A stretch of 64,000 nucleotides of DNA from Nocardia sp. NRRL S-836 (lineage in GTDB: Bacteria > Actinomycetota > Actinomycetes > Mycobacteriales > Pseudonocardiaceae): contig NZ_LGDY01000177.1 in assembly GCF_001279525.1 (NCBI RefSeq), positions 113,542 to 177,541 of the forward strand, read 5' to 3'. Shown piece after piece: positions 27,117-35,049 of this stretch (the stretch's first letter is position 1; every line of letters starts with the position of its first letter). A model generated the notes under the pieces. The model ran no database searches and was not told the origin of the DNA. It was given only the letters and a program-made list of their open reading frames with translations. Made by a program: the position numbers and the translations under genes.

Positions 27117-27354
27117 GGTTCGGTGACGGGCCGGGTTCGGTGACGGGCCGGGTTCGGTGACGGGCCAGGTTCGGTGACGGGCCAGGTTCGGCGACGGGCC
27201 AGGTTCGGCGACGGGCCAGGTTCGGCGACGGGCCAGGTTCGGTGACGGGCCAGGTTCGGTGACGGGCCAGGTTCGGTGACGGGCCAGGTTCGGTGACGGG
27301 CCGGGATCGCTGACAGGCCGGGATCGACGGCCGGTCGGGATCAACGGCGGGCCG
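27117..27354. repeat. 17-bp minisatellite, 14 copies, upstream of the aminotransferase
   Basis: The unit GGTTCGGTGACGGGCCA repeats head to tail from 27117 without gaps. Units 1-4 and 8-11 are identical except for the last base (A or G). Units 5-7 share a T-to-C change (GGCGACGGG). Units 12-14 (27304-27354) are diverged, starting GGAT. Because 17 is not a multiple of three, the frame cycles every 51 bp and no sensible protein results. Confidence 0.95.
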
Positions 27355-27926
27355 GGCACGGAAGCGGCGCCTCGGGCTCAGCGGCTGGCTCGGCCGGTAG
27401 GCAACGAGGGTTCATCGGTTGGCCGACAAGCGCTCGGCGGCGAGGCCCTCGCCCGCCGGCCCCTCGACTGCCAGCCCTCCGGCAGTGGGCCTACTGCCGC
27501 TGTCTCTCCGCGGCGGGCTGCCTACCGCTGCCCTTCGGCGGGCGGCCTCCTCCTGCCACCCCTTCAGCGGCAACCTTCCTGCCGCGGGCGCCAGGCCAAG
27601 GCGTCCGGCGAGCTGTCCGCACTCCACAACCCCGCCACCAGCCCCAGTGCGCGACGGCCAGGTGTTCGACGGCCAGCCGCGTGGCTGCTCGGTGGGCCGA
27701 GGAGGGTGTCCAAGACAGGCCACATCACCTCCTCGGTCAATCGCGACCGTTCACCTGTCGGCCGCCATCCGCGCGCTTCCACATATGCGAGACGAGCGAG
27801 CGGACGAATCCGGACAAAGCCCACCCGATTGGGTGAGGCGAGCAATGACCGGCGCGTTTCCATCACGGAAGACCAGACGGAGCAGCGCCGGGATCAGGAC
27901 AAGCCTCACCCGATCGGGCGACGGAA
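27355..27926. other. Gene-free, low-complexity interval
   Basis: About 570 bp between the minisatellite and the T7SS cassette. The first part (27360-27700) is imperfect CTGCCG/GGCGG-rich sequence with no credible gene on either strand. Near the end, a roughly 25-bp element with CACCCGATTGGGTG (27822-27835) recurs as CACCCGATCGGG (27907-27918). The second copy lies just after the stop of the WXG100-transglycosylase gene and might help terminate that operon. Confidence 0.5.
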
Positions 27927-29093
27927 TCAGTAGCCCTGGTAGCCGCCGCCCTGGGACATCGCCTTCAGGCCGGGGTGGCCTTCGAAGCCGCCGTAGCGCG
28001 AGAACGTGTAGCGGACGCCGGCGATGATGTTGTCGACCGGGTTCCAGATGTCGTCGTGGCCGGGCAGCTTGTGGGCGTTGAACGTGGAGTCGATGCACTG
28101 CATGAGGCCCTTGGACGGGGTGCCCTTCTGCGCGTTCGAGTCCCAGAGGTTGATCGCGTGCGGGTTGCCGCTGGACTCCTTCTCGATGATCTTCCAGATC
28201 TCGTCGATGTTGTCCTCGGTGACCGGGATGCCGTTGGCCTGCAAGATCTTGATGGCCTCGCGGATCCACTCCTCGACGTTGCCGGGAGGCGGGCTGCCCG
28301 ACGGCGGGCCGCCGCTGGGACCCATGCCGCCGACGCTGCCGCCACCTCCGCCACCGCCCCCTCCGGAAGCGCTGCCACCACCACCGCCTCCGCCGCCTCC
28401 GCCATGGCCACGGTCCTCGGTCGGTGTGGGCGTGGGCGTGGCGTCGGAACTGGAGGACTTCGTGCTGTCGTCGGGCGGCGGGCTCGCGGTCCACTCCACG
28501 GGTTTGCCGGGGGCGGGCGTGAAGGTCTGGGTGTTCGGGTCCTCAATGGACGAGAACTTCGGCGCGAGCGCGCCGGGGCGGCCCTTCAGCGTGCCGGCGG
28601 CGGCGTTGAGGGCGTTTTCCGCTTGGGAGATAACGGGTTGGGCGTCGCCGACGGCTTCCGCGCAGTAGCCGCGGATGATGCTGTCGATGTCTTCCTGCGG
28701 CTGGCCGTGCAGTTGCTGGCGGACCTGGCGGGCGCGGCTCAGCAGGGTCTCGCAGATGCGGCTCATCGAGGACTTCGCGGTTTCCAACGCGTTCGCGGCC
28801 GCCTCCAGGTCGGCCGCGGCGCCGTTGAGCGCGTCCGTCATCGAGGTGCCGGACTTGGTGAGGTTGGCCATGTAGGCCACGAAACCGTCGGCAGACTTGC
28901 CTTCCCAGGCGCCGTCGAGCTGGGAGACGGACTGCTGCAGCACGTTCGTCTGGTCGCCGCACTTGCCGGCCGCCTGCTTCCAGCGGTTCGCGATGTCGCG
29001 CACGGCTTGGGGCTGGGCGTTCTCGACCTTGTCAGCGAGCTCGGCCAGTGGTGCGCCGCCGGGCAGGGCCGCGACCTCGTCCATCGCGCTCAT
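27927..29093 (-). CDS. WXG100-like domain fused to a lytic transglycosylase (SLT): candidate T7SS effector
   Basis: A 388-residue protein. Residues 1-170 are helical, with WEG at 63-65 in the turn position of a WXG100-type hairpin. A Ser/Thr/Pro and poly-Gly linker follows (about 200-270, including runs of nine or ten glycines). The C-terminal domain (about 273-375) is a soluble lytic transglycosylase: catalytic Glu306 in EKESSGNP, GLMQ at 329-332 and PVDNIIAGVRYT. It would cleave peptidoglycan after export by a type VII system. No classical signal peptide is present. It is the last gene of the ESX-like operon, one base after its small helical neighbour. Confidence 0.85.
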   Translation of the reverse strand: MSAMDEVAALPGGAPLAELADKVENAQPQAVRDIANRWKQAAGKCGDQTNVLQQSVSQLDGAWEGKSADGFVAYMANLTKSGTSMTDALNGAAADLEAAANALETAKSSMSRICETLLSRARQVRQQLHGQPQEDIDSIIRGYCAEAVGDAQPVISQAENALNAAAGTLKGRPGALAPKFSSIEDPNTQTFTPAPGKPVEWTASPPPDDSTKSSSSDATPTPTPTEDRGHGGGGGGGGGGSASGGGGGGGGGSVGGMGPSGGPPSGSPPPGNVEEWIREAIKILQANGIPVTEDNIDEIWKIIEKESSGNPHAINLWDSNAQKGTPSKGLMQCIDSTFNAHKLPGHDDIWNPVDNIIAGVRYTFSRYGGFEGHPGLKAMSQGGGYQGY

Positions 29094-29094
29094 G

Positions 29095-29400
29095 TCACAC
29101 CGCCCTGAAAGAGGTCCGGTTGGCGTCCTCGACGCCCTCCACGTTGGACTGGATCGCGTCGAGCGCGCCTTCGACCTTGCGCAGCACCTTTTCCGCCGCC
29201 TCGAACTCCTGTGCGCCCGCTTGGTCCATCGCGTTCACCGCGCCGGAGATCGTGCCGGATGCGCCGAGCTTTCCGAAGATGTCCGGATTGCCGTATTGAT
29301 TGGAAAAGCCGTCACCGATCGCGCCGAATTGTCCGGCTTGGCTGCTCACGGTTGTGCGGCACTGTTCCATGGCTTCGCTGTTGAACTTCGCCAGAGCCAT
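29095..29400 (-). CDS. Small helical ESX/EspC-like protein
   Basis: A 101-residue, mainly helical protein without signal peptide: an N-terminal helix (AKFNSEAMEQCRTTVSSQAGQF), a glycine-containing middle and a C-terminal helix ending DANRTSF. Length and pattern match the WXG100/EspC-like T7SS substrates, although no Trp-x-Gly is present. It lies seven bases after the short EspG-like gene and one base before the WXG100-transglycosylase gene. It may be the export partner of the latter. Confidence 0.7.
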   Translation of the reverse strand: MALAKFNSEAMEQCRTTVSSQAGQFGAIGDGFSNQYGNPDIFGKLGASGTISGAVNAMDQAGAQEFEAAEKVLRKVEGALDAIQSNVEGVEDANRTSFRAV

Positions 29401-29406
29401 GCGCGC

Positions 29407-29886
29407 TTACCCCCTCGATGTCTTCTCGAAGACCTTAGAACGAATGGTGTCGAGCAGGGCGTCGATTCGCCCTTTCAACGCCGGACGGGTGATGTCCTCG
29501 TCCACGACCACGTCGACGCGGTGCTTGCGGCCGTCGGCGGTCATCGCGAACGCGCCGAACCACGCCCGCACACCCTTCTCCGGCACGAGCTCCACGAGCG
29601 CGGTGGTCATGTCGCCCACCTCCTCGACGACGACCTCGTCGCGGGTGAGCACCGCCCTGATGCCGCCGGCGACGACCATCGCGCGCGTCGAGGTGCTGCC
29701 GATGCCGAGGCGCAGGTCGAGGGCGAGGGTGGGGAGGGCGAGCTGGTGGAGTGCATTGGCGAGCCTGGGATCCGGCTCATCGGAGTCTACTGTGGACTCC
29801 GGAACGTGCAGCACGATCGGCATCGCGCCCAGGTCGAGGTGGTCCCACGCCGCGCGGAACGCGGACGGGGTGAGTGCTGCTCTCAC
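29407..29886 (-). CDS. Short EspG-like ESX chaperone
   Basis: A 159-residue protein starting TPSAFRAAWDHLDLGAMPIVLHVPE, which matches the EspG opening (a Trp-x-x-Leu helix then a beta strand). It is shorter than standard EspG (about 250 residues), and the next upstream gene encodes a full-length EspG. EspG proteins bind PE/PPE-type substrates in the cytosol before type VII export. GTG 29886 has GGGAGAG nine bases upstream. It may be a dedicated chaperone for the small downstream substrates. Confidence 0.65.
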   Translation of the reverse strand: MRAALTPSAFRAAWDHLDLGAMPIVLHVPESTVDSDEPDPRLANALHQLALPTLALDLRLGIGSTSTRAMVVAGGIRAVLTRDEVVVEEVGDMTTALVELVPEKGVRAWFGAFAMTADGRKHRVDVVVDEDITRPALKGRIDALLDTIRSKVFEKTSRG

Positions 29887-29928
29887 GGCGGAACTCTCCC
29901 GGCATGCGGCGGGCGACGTCCCCTGGCC

Positions 29929-29971
29929 CCCCAGGCCCGCGTGCGTTACGACGCACGGGCGGGCGCTGGGG
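29929..29971 (-). other. Strong hairpin between the two EspG-like genes
   Basis: CCCCAG (29929-29934) pairs with CTGGGG (29966-29971), and GTGCGT (29941-29946) pairs with ACGCAC (29951-29956) around a TACG loop, with further GC pairing between. It lies in the 93-bp gap of an otherwise tightly packed operon. It could be a partial terminator or an mRNA processing/stability element that sets lower expression of the last three genes. Confidence 0.55.
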
Positions 29972-29979
29972 TTCCGTGC

Positions 29980-30735
29980 TCACACCTCTTGGAAGAGCTC
30001 CCAGACCGCGGCGGCCAGCCGGTGGTTGTCGACCGGCGTGATGGTGCACCACCTGCGGCCGTCGCTGCTGGGCTTGAGCTGCCGCAGGTACCGGCCGTTG
30101 TGCGTGTCGTGGAAGGAGACGACGCGGCCGGCGCGCTGACCTCCGCGCTGCACGCCGAACTGCCCGCGCGTGGAGGTGCCGTCGAGCATGCCGGCGAGCT
30201 CCTGGGCGTCGCCGAGGCGCATGCCCTGGCGTTCGAGGGTGGTGATCATCCGCTGGGCGTCCTGACCGACGTCCTTGGCCGCGGCCACCAGGTCGTCGTA
30301 CGGCAGGCTGATCGAACGCCCGAACCCGGCCGGCATCTCACCGGCCACCGACACCGCCGCCTCGGCCAGCGCCGTGCCGCGCGCCTCGATCAGCCACATC
30401 TCGTCCCGGTCCTGCACGGCGAGGATGGCCTCGTCGCCCACGGCAGCGGCCAGCCCGCTGATCTGCCGGTCGGCCCAGATCCACAGGTCGATCGACATCT
30501 GCGCGTTCGCGAGCAGCGCGAACCCGTCGGCGAGCTCGGGCACGACCCGGCCGTTGCCGGCCAGGCCGCGCGCTTCGAGCGACTCCCAGGCCCGCTTCAC
30601 CACCTCGGCCTTCTCGGTGTGGGTGATGGAGGGAATCCGCGTGTCGAGCGCGACGTGGGCGGCCGGGAGGCGTTGCGCCTCCCAGACCACGGCGAACTCC
30701 ACTGTGGACAGAACCACAGATCCTGGTGAGCTCAA
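29980..30735 (-). CDS. EspG-family ESX secretion chaperone
   Basis: A 251-residue cytosolic protein of normal EspG length, beginning VVLSTVEFAVVWEAQRLPAAHVAL. It has the expected alternating beta and helical halves and ends near RLAAAVWELFQEV. EspG binds the tip of PE/PPE heterodimers and keeps them export-competent. It begins five bases after the PPE-like gene stop, so the PPE-like protein is the likely client. Confidence 0.8.
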   Translation of the reverse strand: MSSPGSVVLSTVEFAVVWEAQRLPAAHVALDTRIPSITHTEKAEVVKRAWESLEARGLAGNGRVVPELADGFALLANAQMSIDLWIWADRQISGLAAAVGDEAILAVQDRDEMWLIEARGTALAEAAVSVAGEMPAGFGRSISLPYDDLVAAAKDVGQDAQRMITTLERQGMRLGDAQELAGMLDGTSTRGQFGVQRGGQRAGRVVSFHDTHNGRYLRQLKPSSDGRRWCTITPVDNHRLAAAVWELFQEV

Positions 30736-30740
30736 GGGAT

Positions 30741-32033
30741 CTACTTGTCCTTCGGTTCTTCGCCGATGACCGACTGCACCACCATGCGCTCGTCACCGAA
30801 CACGTCGTCGGAGTCGACGCCGTACTTGCGCACGTGCTCGCCGTCCTCCTCGCCCTCACCCTTGGCCGCACCGGCCGCGGGCGACATGAGCGACCCGGCA
30901 CCCTTGCCGCCGACGCCACCCTTGCCGCCGGCCGCACCGGGCCGGTTCGCCTCGGGACCGACGCCCGCGGCGCCACCCGGCGTCGCGCTGCCCGGCACAC
31001 CCTTGCCCGCGGCACCGGTACCCGCACCGCCGGGACCGCCGGCGCCACCCTTGCCGCCGGCACCGATCGTGCTCGGGGCACCCTTCGGGCCGGTGGAGGT
31101 GATCGGGGTCTTCGGTGCCTGGCTCGGGCCACGTCCGCCGCCGACGACCTGCGCGCCGCGCGCGTTGCCCGCGGCACCGGCCAGACCGGCTGCCGCCGCG
31201 GTGGCGGCCGACGTCGCGACCGGGAGCGGGGAGCCGAAGGGCTTGGGGAGGCCGGGGCCGGTGGCGAGCGGGCCGGGCGTGGGGGTGCCCGGGATGATGC
31301 CGGTGGTGCCGCCGGGGATGTTCGGGGTGGGGCCGACCGGGACGCCTGGTGAACCCGGTGAACCGGGGGTGCCCGGGAAGCCTGCGGTGCCCGGGGTGCC
31401 GTGGATTCCGGGCGGGGTGGAGTTCGGGAGGCCCACGGTGGGACCGACCGGCGGGCTGGAAACAGCCGCGCTGCTCACCACGATGTCCGGCGCCGGTGGC
31501 GGCGGCCGGAAGTTCTCAAGCGCACCGCGACTGCCCTCGACGTAGCCGTTCATGCTGTCGATGGCCTGCTGGCGAGCCCTGTTCGTGGCGGCGACCTCGG
31601 CGGCGTGATCGGTCTCGATGCCGACGAGACCGACGACCTTGTCGCCGAAGTTCCGCTCGGTGTCTCCCCGCAACGTCTCCGACGGGGGCGTGCTGTGCCG
31701 GGCCTGGCTCGTGCTCTCGCCCTGCTGGATGATCGCCTGCGAGTTGTCGTTCGACGCCTCACTGCTGCCGTCGATCCCGGCGGCGACCACGTCGTGCTTC
31801 GCGTGGCTCCGCTCGCCGGCCGCACCGCCCCACTCGATCTCGAGTTCCTTCAGCTGCGCGCGAATCGTCTGATCGATGGACTCAAGGCTGTTGGCCAGCG
31901 TGCGCAGCGCCTCGGAGGCTTCGCTGAACCGCGACACGACCGTGGTGCTGGAAAGCTTCTGAACCTCGTTCGCGAGATCCTGGTTGGACCAACCCTCGAA
32001 GTTCCAGTCATTGAGCTGCTTGTAGCCCGACAT
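30741..32033 (-). CDS. PPE-like T7SS substrate with a collagen-like Gly-X-Y and Pro/Gly-rich tail
   Basis: A 430-residue protein. Residues 1-175 form a long helical bundle of the PPE type with WGG at 68-70. Residues 180-400 are low-complexity Pro/Gly/Ala. This part includes eight consecutive Gly-X-Y triplets (209-232) of collagen type and many GAGGKGG-like stretches. The conserved acidic C-terminus KYGVDSDDVFGDERM...VIGE is typical of PPE-like proteins in Pseudonocardiales. No signal peptide is present, consistent with type VII export. Surface or envelope location is inferred. Confidence 0.8.
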   Translation of the reverse strand: MSGYKQLNDWNFEGWSNQDLANEVQKLSSTTVVSRFSEASEALRTLANSLESIDQTIRAQLKELEIEWGGAAGERSHAKHDVVAAGIDGSSEASNDNSQAIIQQGESTSQARHSTPPSETLRGDTERNFGDKVVGLVGIETDHAAEVAATNRARQQAIDSMNGYVEGSRGALENFRPPPPAPDIVVSSAAVSSPPVGPTVGLPNSTPPGIHGTPGTAGFPGTPGSPGSPGVPVGPTPNIPGGTTGIIPGTPTPGPLATGPGLPKPFGSPLPVATSAATAAAAGLAGAAGNARGAQVVGGGRGPSQAPKTPITSTGPKGAPSTIGAGGKGGAGGPGGAGTGAAGKGVPGSATPGGAAGVGPEANRPGAAGGKGGVGGKGAGSLMSPAAGAAKGEGEEDGEHVRKYGVDSDDVFGDERMVVQSVIGEEPKDK

Positions 32034-32042
32034 GGCTCCCCC

Positions 32043-32642
32043 TCACTTCAAAGTCTTGAGCGTCGCGAGCGCGAATGCGGCGGCCTTCTCAGCCTTGCCG
32101 CACAGGACGGATTGGTCCTTTTCCTTCGTGGTGGTCGGGATGTAGCTGACCATCAGCTGCTGGCCATCGGCGACGTCGATTGCCACGGAGCAGTCGAAAC
32201 CCGTGCCGCCTTTCAGCTTGACCTCCACGGCACCGAAGTCGTCGACCTTGATCACCTTCGCGTCGACGTTGCCGCCGCCCTGCAGCCAGTAATCCACGCC
32301 CTTGTGCGTCACTGTGCCGACCTGGTAACCGAAGCCACTGTCTCCGTCGAAATCACAGCTGGGTGATTCCTGCCCCTCCACGAGGTCCAGTTTCACCGCC
32401 TCGGCCCCTACGATCTTGATCTGCTTCTGCTGCTCGGCCGTGAGCAACTTGCAGGAATCCACTGCGTCGAGCTTGAAAGCCTGTGGACGCGTGGGCAGCT
32501 TGCTCGCGGAGTCGTTGCCGGACGAACGGGCCGGCGACTGGGGTGCCGGGGTCGGATTCCCCTTCTCACCGCTGGCCGTACAGGCCGACACGGCTACGGC
32601 GAAGACGACCACGGCAGCTAGCTTGGACAGGTGCATCGTCAC
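32043..32642 (-). CDS. DUF3558 lipoprotein
   Basis: A 199-residue lipoprotein with a signal peptide ending in the lipobox VSAC (Cys near 21), a Ser/Pro-rich tether (22-50) and a DUF3558 domain (about 55-199). The domain carries the expected cysteines (DSCKLLT, PSCDFDG, FDCSVAI, VLCGKAE). DUF3558 lipoproteins regularly accompany PPE/EspG genes in Pseudonocardiales, but their role is not known. The GTG overlaps the upstream stop by four bases. Confidence 0.85.
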   Translation of the reverse strand: MTMHLSKLAAVVVFAVAVSACTASGEKGNPTPAPQSPARSSGNDSASKLPTRPQAFKLDAVDSCKLLTAEQQKQIKIVGAEAVKLDLVEGQESPSCDFDGDSGFGYQVGTVTHKGVDYWLQGGGNVDAKVIKVDDFGAVEVKLKGGTGFDCSVAIDVADGQQLMVSYIPTTTKEKDQSVLCGKAEKAAAFALATLKTLK

Positions 32643-33088
32643 GCTTTCGGCCTGAACACGGCGGTGATTTCGTCTTCGGTGTACCCGTACTGCTGAGCCG
32701 ACGTCTTCAACTGCTCCGAAAGGCTTTCCAGCGCCTCCATGTAACGAGTGAGCCGGTTCGCATAGGAATCGGTGTGGTAGACCAGCCTGTCATTCCACGC
32801 CTCGACGACATCTGCGGTGACCTGGTCGTCGGTCGTGGGAATCCGCAGCTTGGGGACATTTCGCCGGTAAGCTTTCTCCAGCTTGTCGTACTGCTCGGCG
32901 ATGACCTTGCCGGCCTTCAGGACGGTGTCCTTGTCGACGTGGAACTGCTGCGTCGACGGTCCTGCGGACATCCTGTCCAGCACCGCCGAGGCGGCCTTGA
33001 AGGCGCCCACCGCACCCGCGATCACACCGCCAGTCATCGCCGCAGCGGCACCGAGAACGGCATCCGCCCCCACGTTCTCCTGTGTCAC
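32639..33088 (-). CDS. Helical ESX-associated protein, first gene of the T7SS accessory operon
   Basis: A 149-residue protein. A short Gly/Ala-rich hydrophobic region (about 10-35) precedes VDKDTVLKAGKVIAEQYDKLEKAY, a long helix, and a second long helical segment ending LSEQLKTSAQQYGYTEDEI. This helix-turn-helix layout and the context fit the PE-like partner of the PPE-like protein two genes on, but no PE motif is visible. It is the first gene of a seven-gene minus-strand operon; no strong promoter was recognised upstream. Confidence 0.65.
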   Translation of the reverse strand: MTQENVGADAVLGAAAAMTGGVIAGAVGAFKAASAVLDRMSAGPSTQQFHVDKDTVLKAGKVIAEQYDKLEKAYRRNVPKLRIPTTDDQVTADVVEAWNDRLVYHTDSYANRLTRYMEALESLSEQLKTSAQQYGYTEDEITAVFRPKA

Positions 33089-33302
33089 GACGTCCTACCC
33101 CCGTACGGTTGGTGACGGTTCGGTCTCGCTTCGCAGGCTACCAACGCCCGCGTAAGACGCACCTGTAGTTGGACGAAGACCACCCCTCGACGGTTCCACG
33201 TCACTCAGCGTTCGTTCCCCCGGCGGAACGTGCCGAGCGAGGCGATCGGATCGGGCACAGGAAGTCGGGTGGAGCGGCACCCGGCCCCATAGCGTTGACG
33301 AC

Positions 33303-34151
33303 GTGCTGGAACGACTCAACCAGGCCATGGCCCACATCGAGGACAACCTCGACCGGGACGTCGACGTGAAGCAGCTCGCGCGGATCGCGGGGAGTTCGGA
33401 GTACCACTTCCGGCGGATGTTCTCGGCGCTCGCCGGGATTCCGCTGAGCGAGTACGTGCGGCGCAGAAGGCTCACCAGGGCGGCGAGTGAGGTCCTCAGT
33501 GGACACGGCTCGTTGCTCGACATCGCCGTGCGGTGGGGTTACGGGTCCAACGAGGCCTTTGCGCGGGCGTTCAAGGGCATGCACGGCATCGGGCCGCAGG
33601 AGGCCCGCAGGACCGGGAGAGCGTTGCAGTCGCAGCAGGTGCTGCGGTTCAAGTTGATCGTCGAGGGGAGTGCGAGCATGGAGTACCGGATCGTCGAGAG
33701 GGACGCGTTCCGCGTGGTCGGCCGGGGGACGCGGGTGCCGTTGGTGCACCTGGGGATGAACCCGGCGATCGTGGAGTTCGTCAAGGGCATCGGGATGCCG
33801 ACGCTCAGCAGGATGAAGGAGCTCGCTGACGGGGAGCCCGGTGGCATCGTGGCGCTGACCGGCAACCAGGAGGGCAACGAGGAGGGTGACCACCTCGACT
33901 ACTTCCACGGTGTGGTGACCAGCCGGGAGGCGCCGGAGGACATGGAGACCGTGACGGTGCCGAAGCACACGTGGGCGGTGTTCCGGAGCGAAGGGCCGTT
34001 CCCGGAGACGATTCAGTTCATGTGGCGGGACGTCTACACGCAGTGGTTCCCGTCGAACAGCTACGAGAGCGTCGAAGGGCCGTCGATGTTGCACACCGAG
34101 ATCGACGGGGACGTGGCCAGGGCCGAGCTGTGGGTTCCGGTCACCAGCTGA
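33303..34151 (+). CDS. AraC-family regulator with a GyrI-like effector-binding domain
   Basis: A 282-residue protein. Two AraC helix-turn-helices occupy about 1-105 (DVKQLARIAGSSEYHFRRMFSALAGIPLSEYVRRRRL; DIAVRWGYGSNEAFARAFK). A GyrI/BmrR-type ligand-binding domain (about 125-282, with EYRIVERDAFRVVGRG and the Trp/Glu pocket residues) follows. Such proteins sense small hydrophobic or cationic compounds. TAGCGT lies seven bases before GTG 33303 and no Shine-Dalgarno is seen, suggesting a leaderless mRNA. The stop overlaps the convergent gene by 11 bp. Confidence 0.88.
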   Translation: MLERLNQAMAHIEDNLDRDVDVKQLARIAGSSEYHFRRMFSALAGIPLSEYVRRRRLTRAASEVLSGHGSLLDIAVRWGYGSNEAFARAFKGMHGIGPQEARRTGRALQSQQVLRFKLIVEGSASMEYRIVERDAFRVVGRGTRVPLVHLGMNPAIVEFVKGIGMPTLSRMKELADGEPGGIVALTGNQEGNEEGDHLDYFHGVVTSREAPEDMETVTVPKHTWAVFRSEGPFPETIQFMWRDVYTQWFPSNSYESVEGPSMLHTEIDGDVARAELWVPVTS

Positions 34152-35049
34152 GGCAGAGGCGTTCGATCACGTCCCGGAGCTCCAGGACGGAGAGCCACCG
34201 GTCGGGGATCACGGCGACGCCGTCGCGGGCGCCCAGGAGGTTGCCGCAGATGGAACCGGTCGAGTCGCTGTCGCCGGAGTGGTTCACGGCCAGGCGCACG
34301 GCGGTGGCGAAGTCAGGGGCGACCAGGGCGGCGTGCAGGCCGATGGCCAGGGCTTCCTCGCCCACCCAGCCGCCGCCGAGCTCGGACTCGATCTCCTCCG
34401 GTGTCAGGGGACCGAGGCCGACCACCTTGTCCAGCAACGTGGTCTGCTCCTCGTGGCCCTCCCAGCGGACCAGTTCGGCGCGGGCGACCGCCACGGCCGA
34501 CAGCAGGTCCGCGCCGTCGAGCAGGCAGCGGACGATCGCCGCCAGCACGCCCGCGGACAGGTAGCCGCTGGGGTGGTGGTGGGTCATCTGCGCCGTTCCC
34601 ACCGCCAGGGTGAAGACCTCGCGCACGTCGGGGGACCACACGGCGACGGGGGCGGCGCGCATGACGCCGCCGCAGCCCTTGGAGTTGTTCTTCTCGTTGT
34701 GCTTCAACGCGGTGATGCAGGTGTGGCCCGGTGCCCGGCGCGAGTGCAGGCGCCGGTCCGACATCAGCCAGCCGTCGTCGGCCACGAGCGGGCCGCCCTG
34801 GGTGTGCAGCCAGCGGCCGTAGGCGGCACGCACCGTCAGCACGGGGTCGACACCGTGCTGGCGGGCCAGGAGCAGGCCCTCCAGGGTGAAGAGGACCATC
34901 TGGGTGTCGTCGGTGATCTCCAGCGAGGGGAGGTCGACGACACCCGCCGGGCCGTGCTGGCGGCGGATCACGTCGATCGAGGAGAACTCGACCGGCGCAC
35001 CGAGGCCGTCGCCGACGGCCCCTCCCAGGACGCACCCGAGCAGGCTCAC
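34141..35049 (-). CDS. ADP-ribosylglycohydrolase family protein
   Basis: A 302-residue protein of the DraG/ARH fold. The dinuclear metal motifs are [21 protein letters not shown] (Thr-Asp-Asp) and the C-terminal [35 protein letters not shown] is also family-specific. It removes ADP-ribose from proteins or small molecules in the cytosol. The GTG overlaps the purD stop by four bases, so it is translated from the purD transcript. Confidence 0.9.
   Translation of the reverse strand: MSLLGCVLGGAVGDGLGAPVEFSSIDVIRRQHGPAGVVDLPSLEITDDTQMVLFTLEGLLLARQHGVDPVLTVRAAYGRWLHTQGGPLVADDGWLMSDRRLHSRRAPGHTCITALKHNEKNNSKGCGGVMRAAPVAVWSPDVREVFTLAVGTAQMTHHHPSGYLSAGVLAAIVRCLLDGADLLSAVAVARAELVRWEGHEEQTTLLDKVVGLGPLTPEEIESELGGGWVGEEALAIGLHAALVAPDFATAVRLAVNHSGDSDSTGSICGNLLGARDGVAVIPDRWLSVLELRDVIERLCLSW

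Noticed and set aside
27117..27354. CRISPR array
   Set aside because: The units are contiguous 17-mers without unique spacers and no cas genes are nearby.
27412..27723. Small protein gene in the interval upstream of the aminotransferase
   Set aside because: Low-complexity Gly/Arg/Pro composition, no ribosome site, and open frames on both strands of the same stretch.
27927..29093. Polymorphic toxin with adjacent immunity gene
   Set aside because: No small gene lies directly downstream on the same strand, and the lytic domain acts on peptidoglycan rather than being a typical cytosolic toxin.
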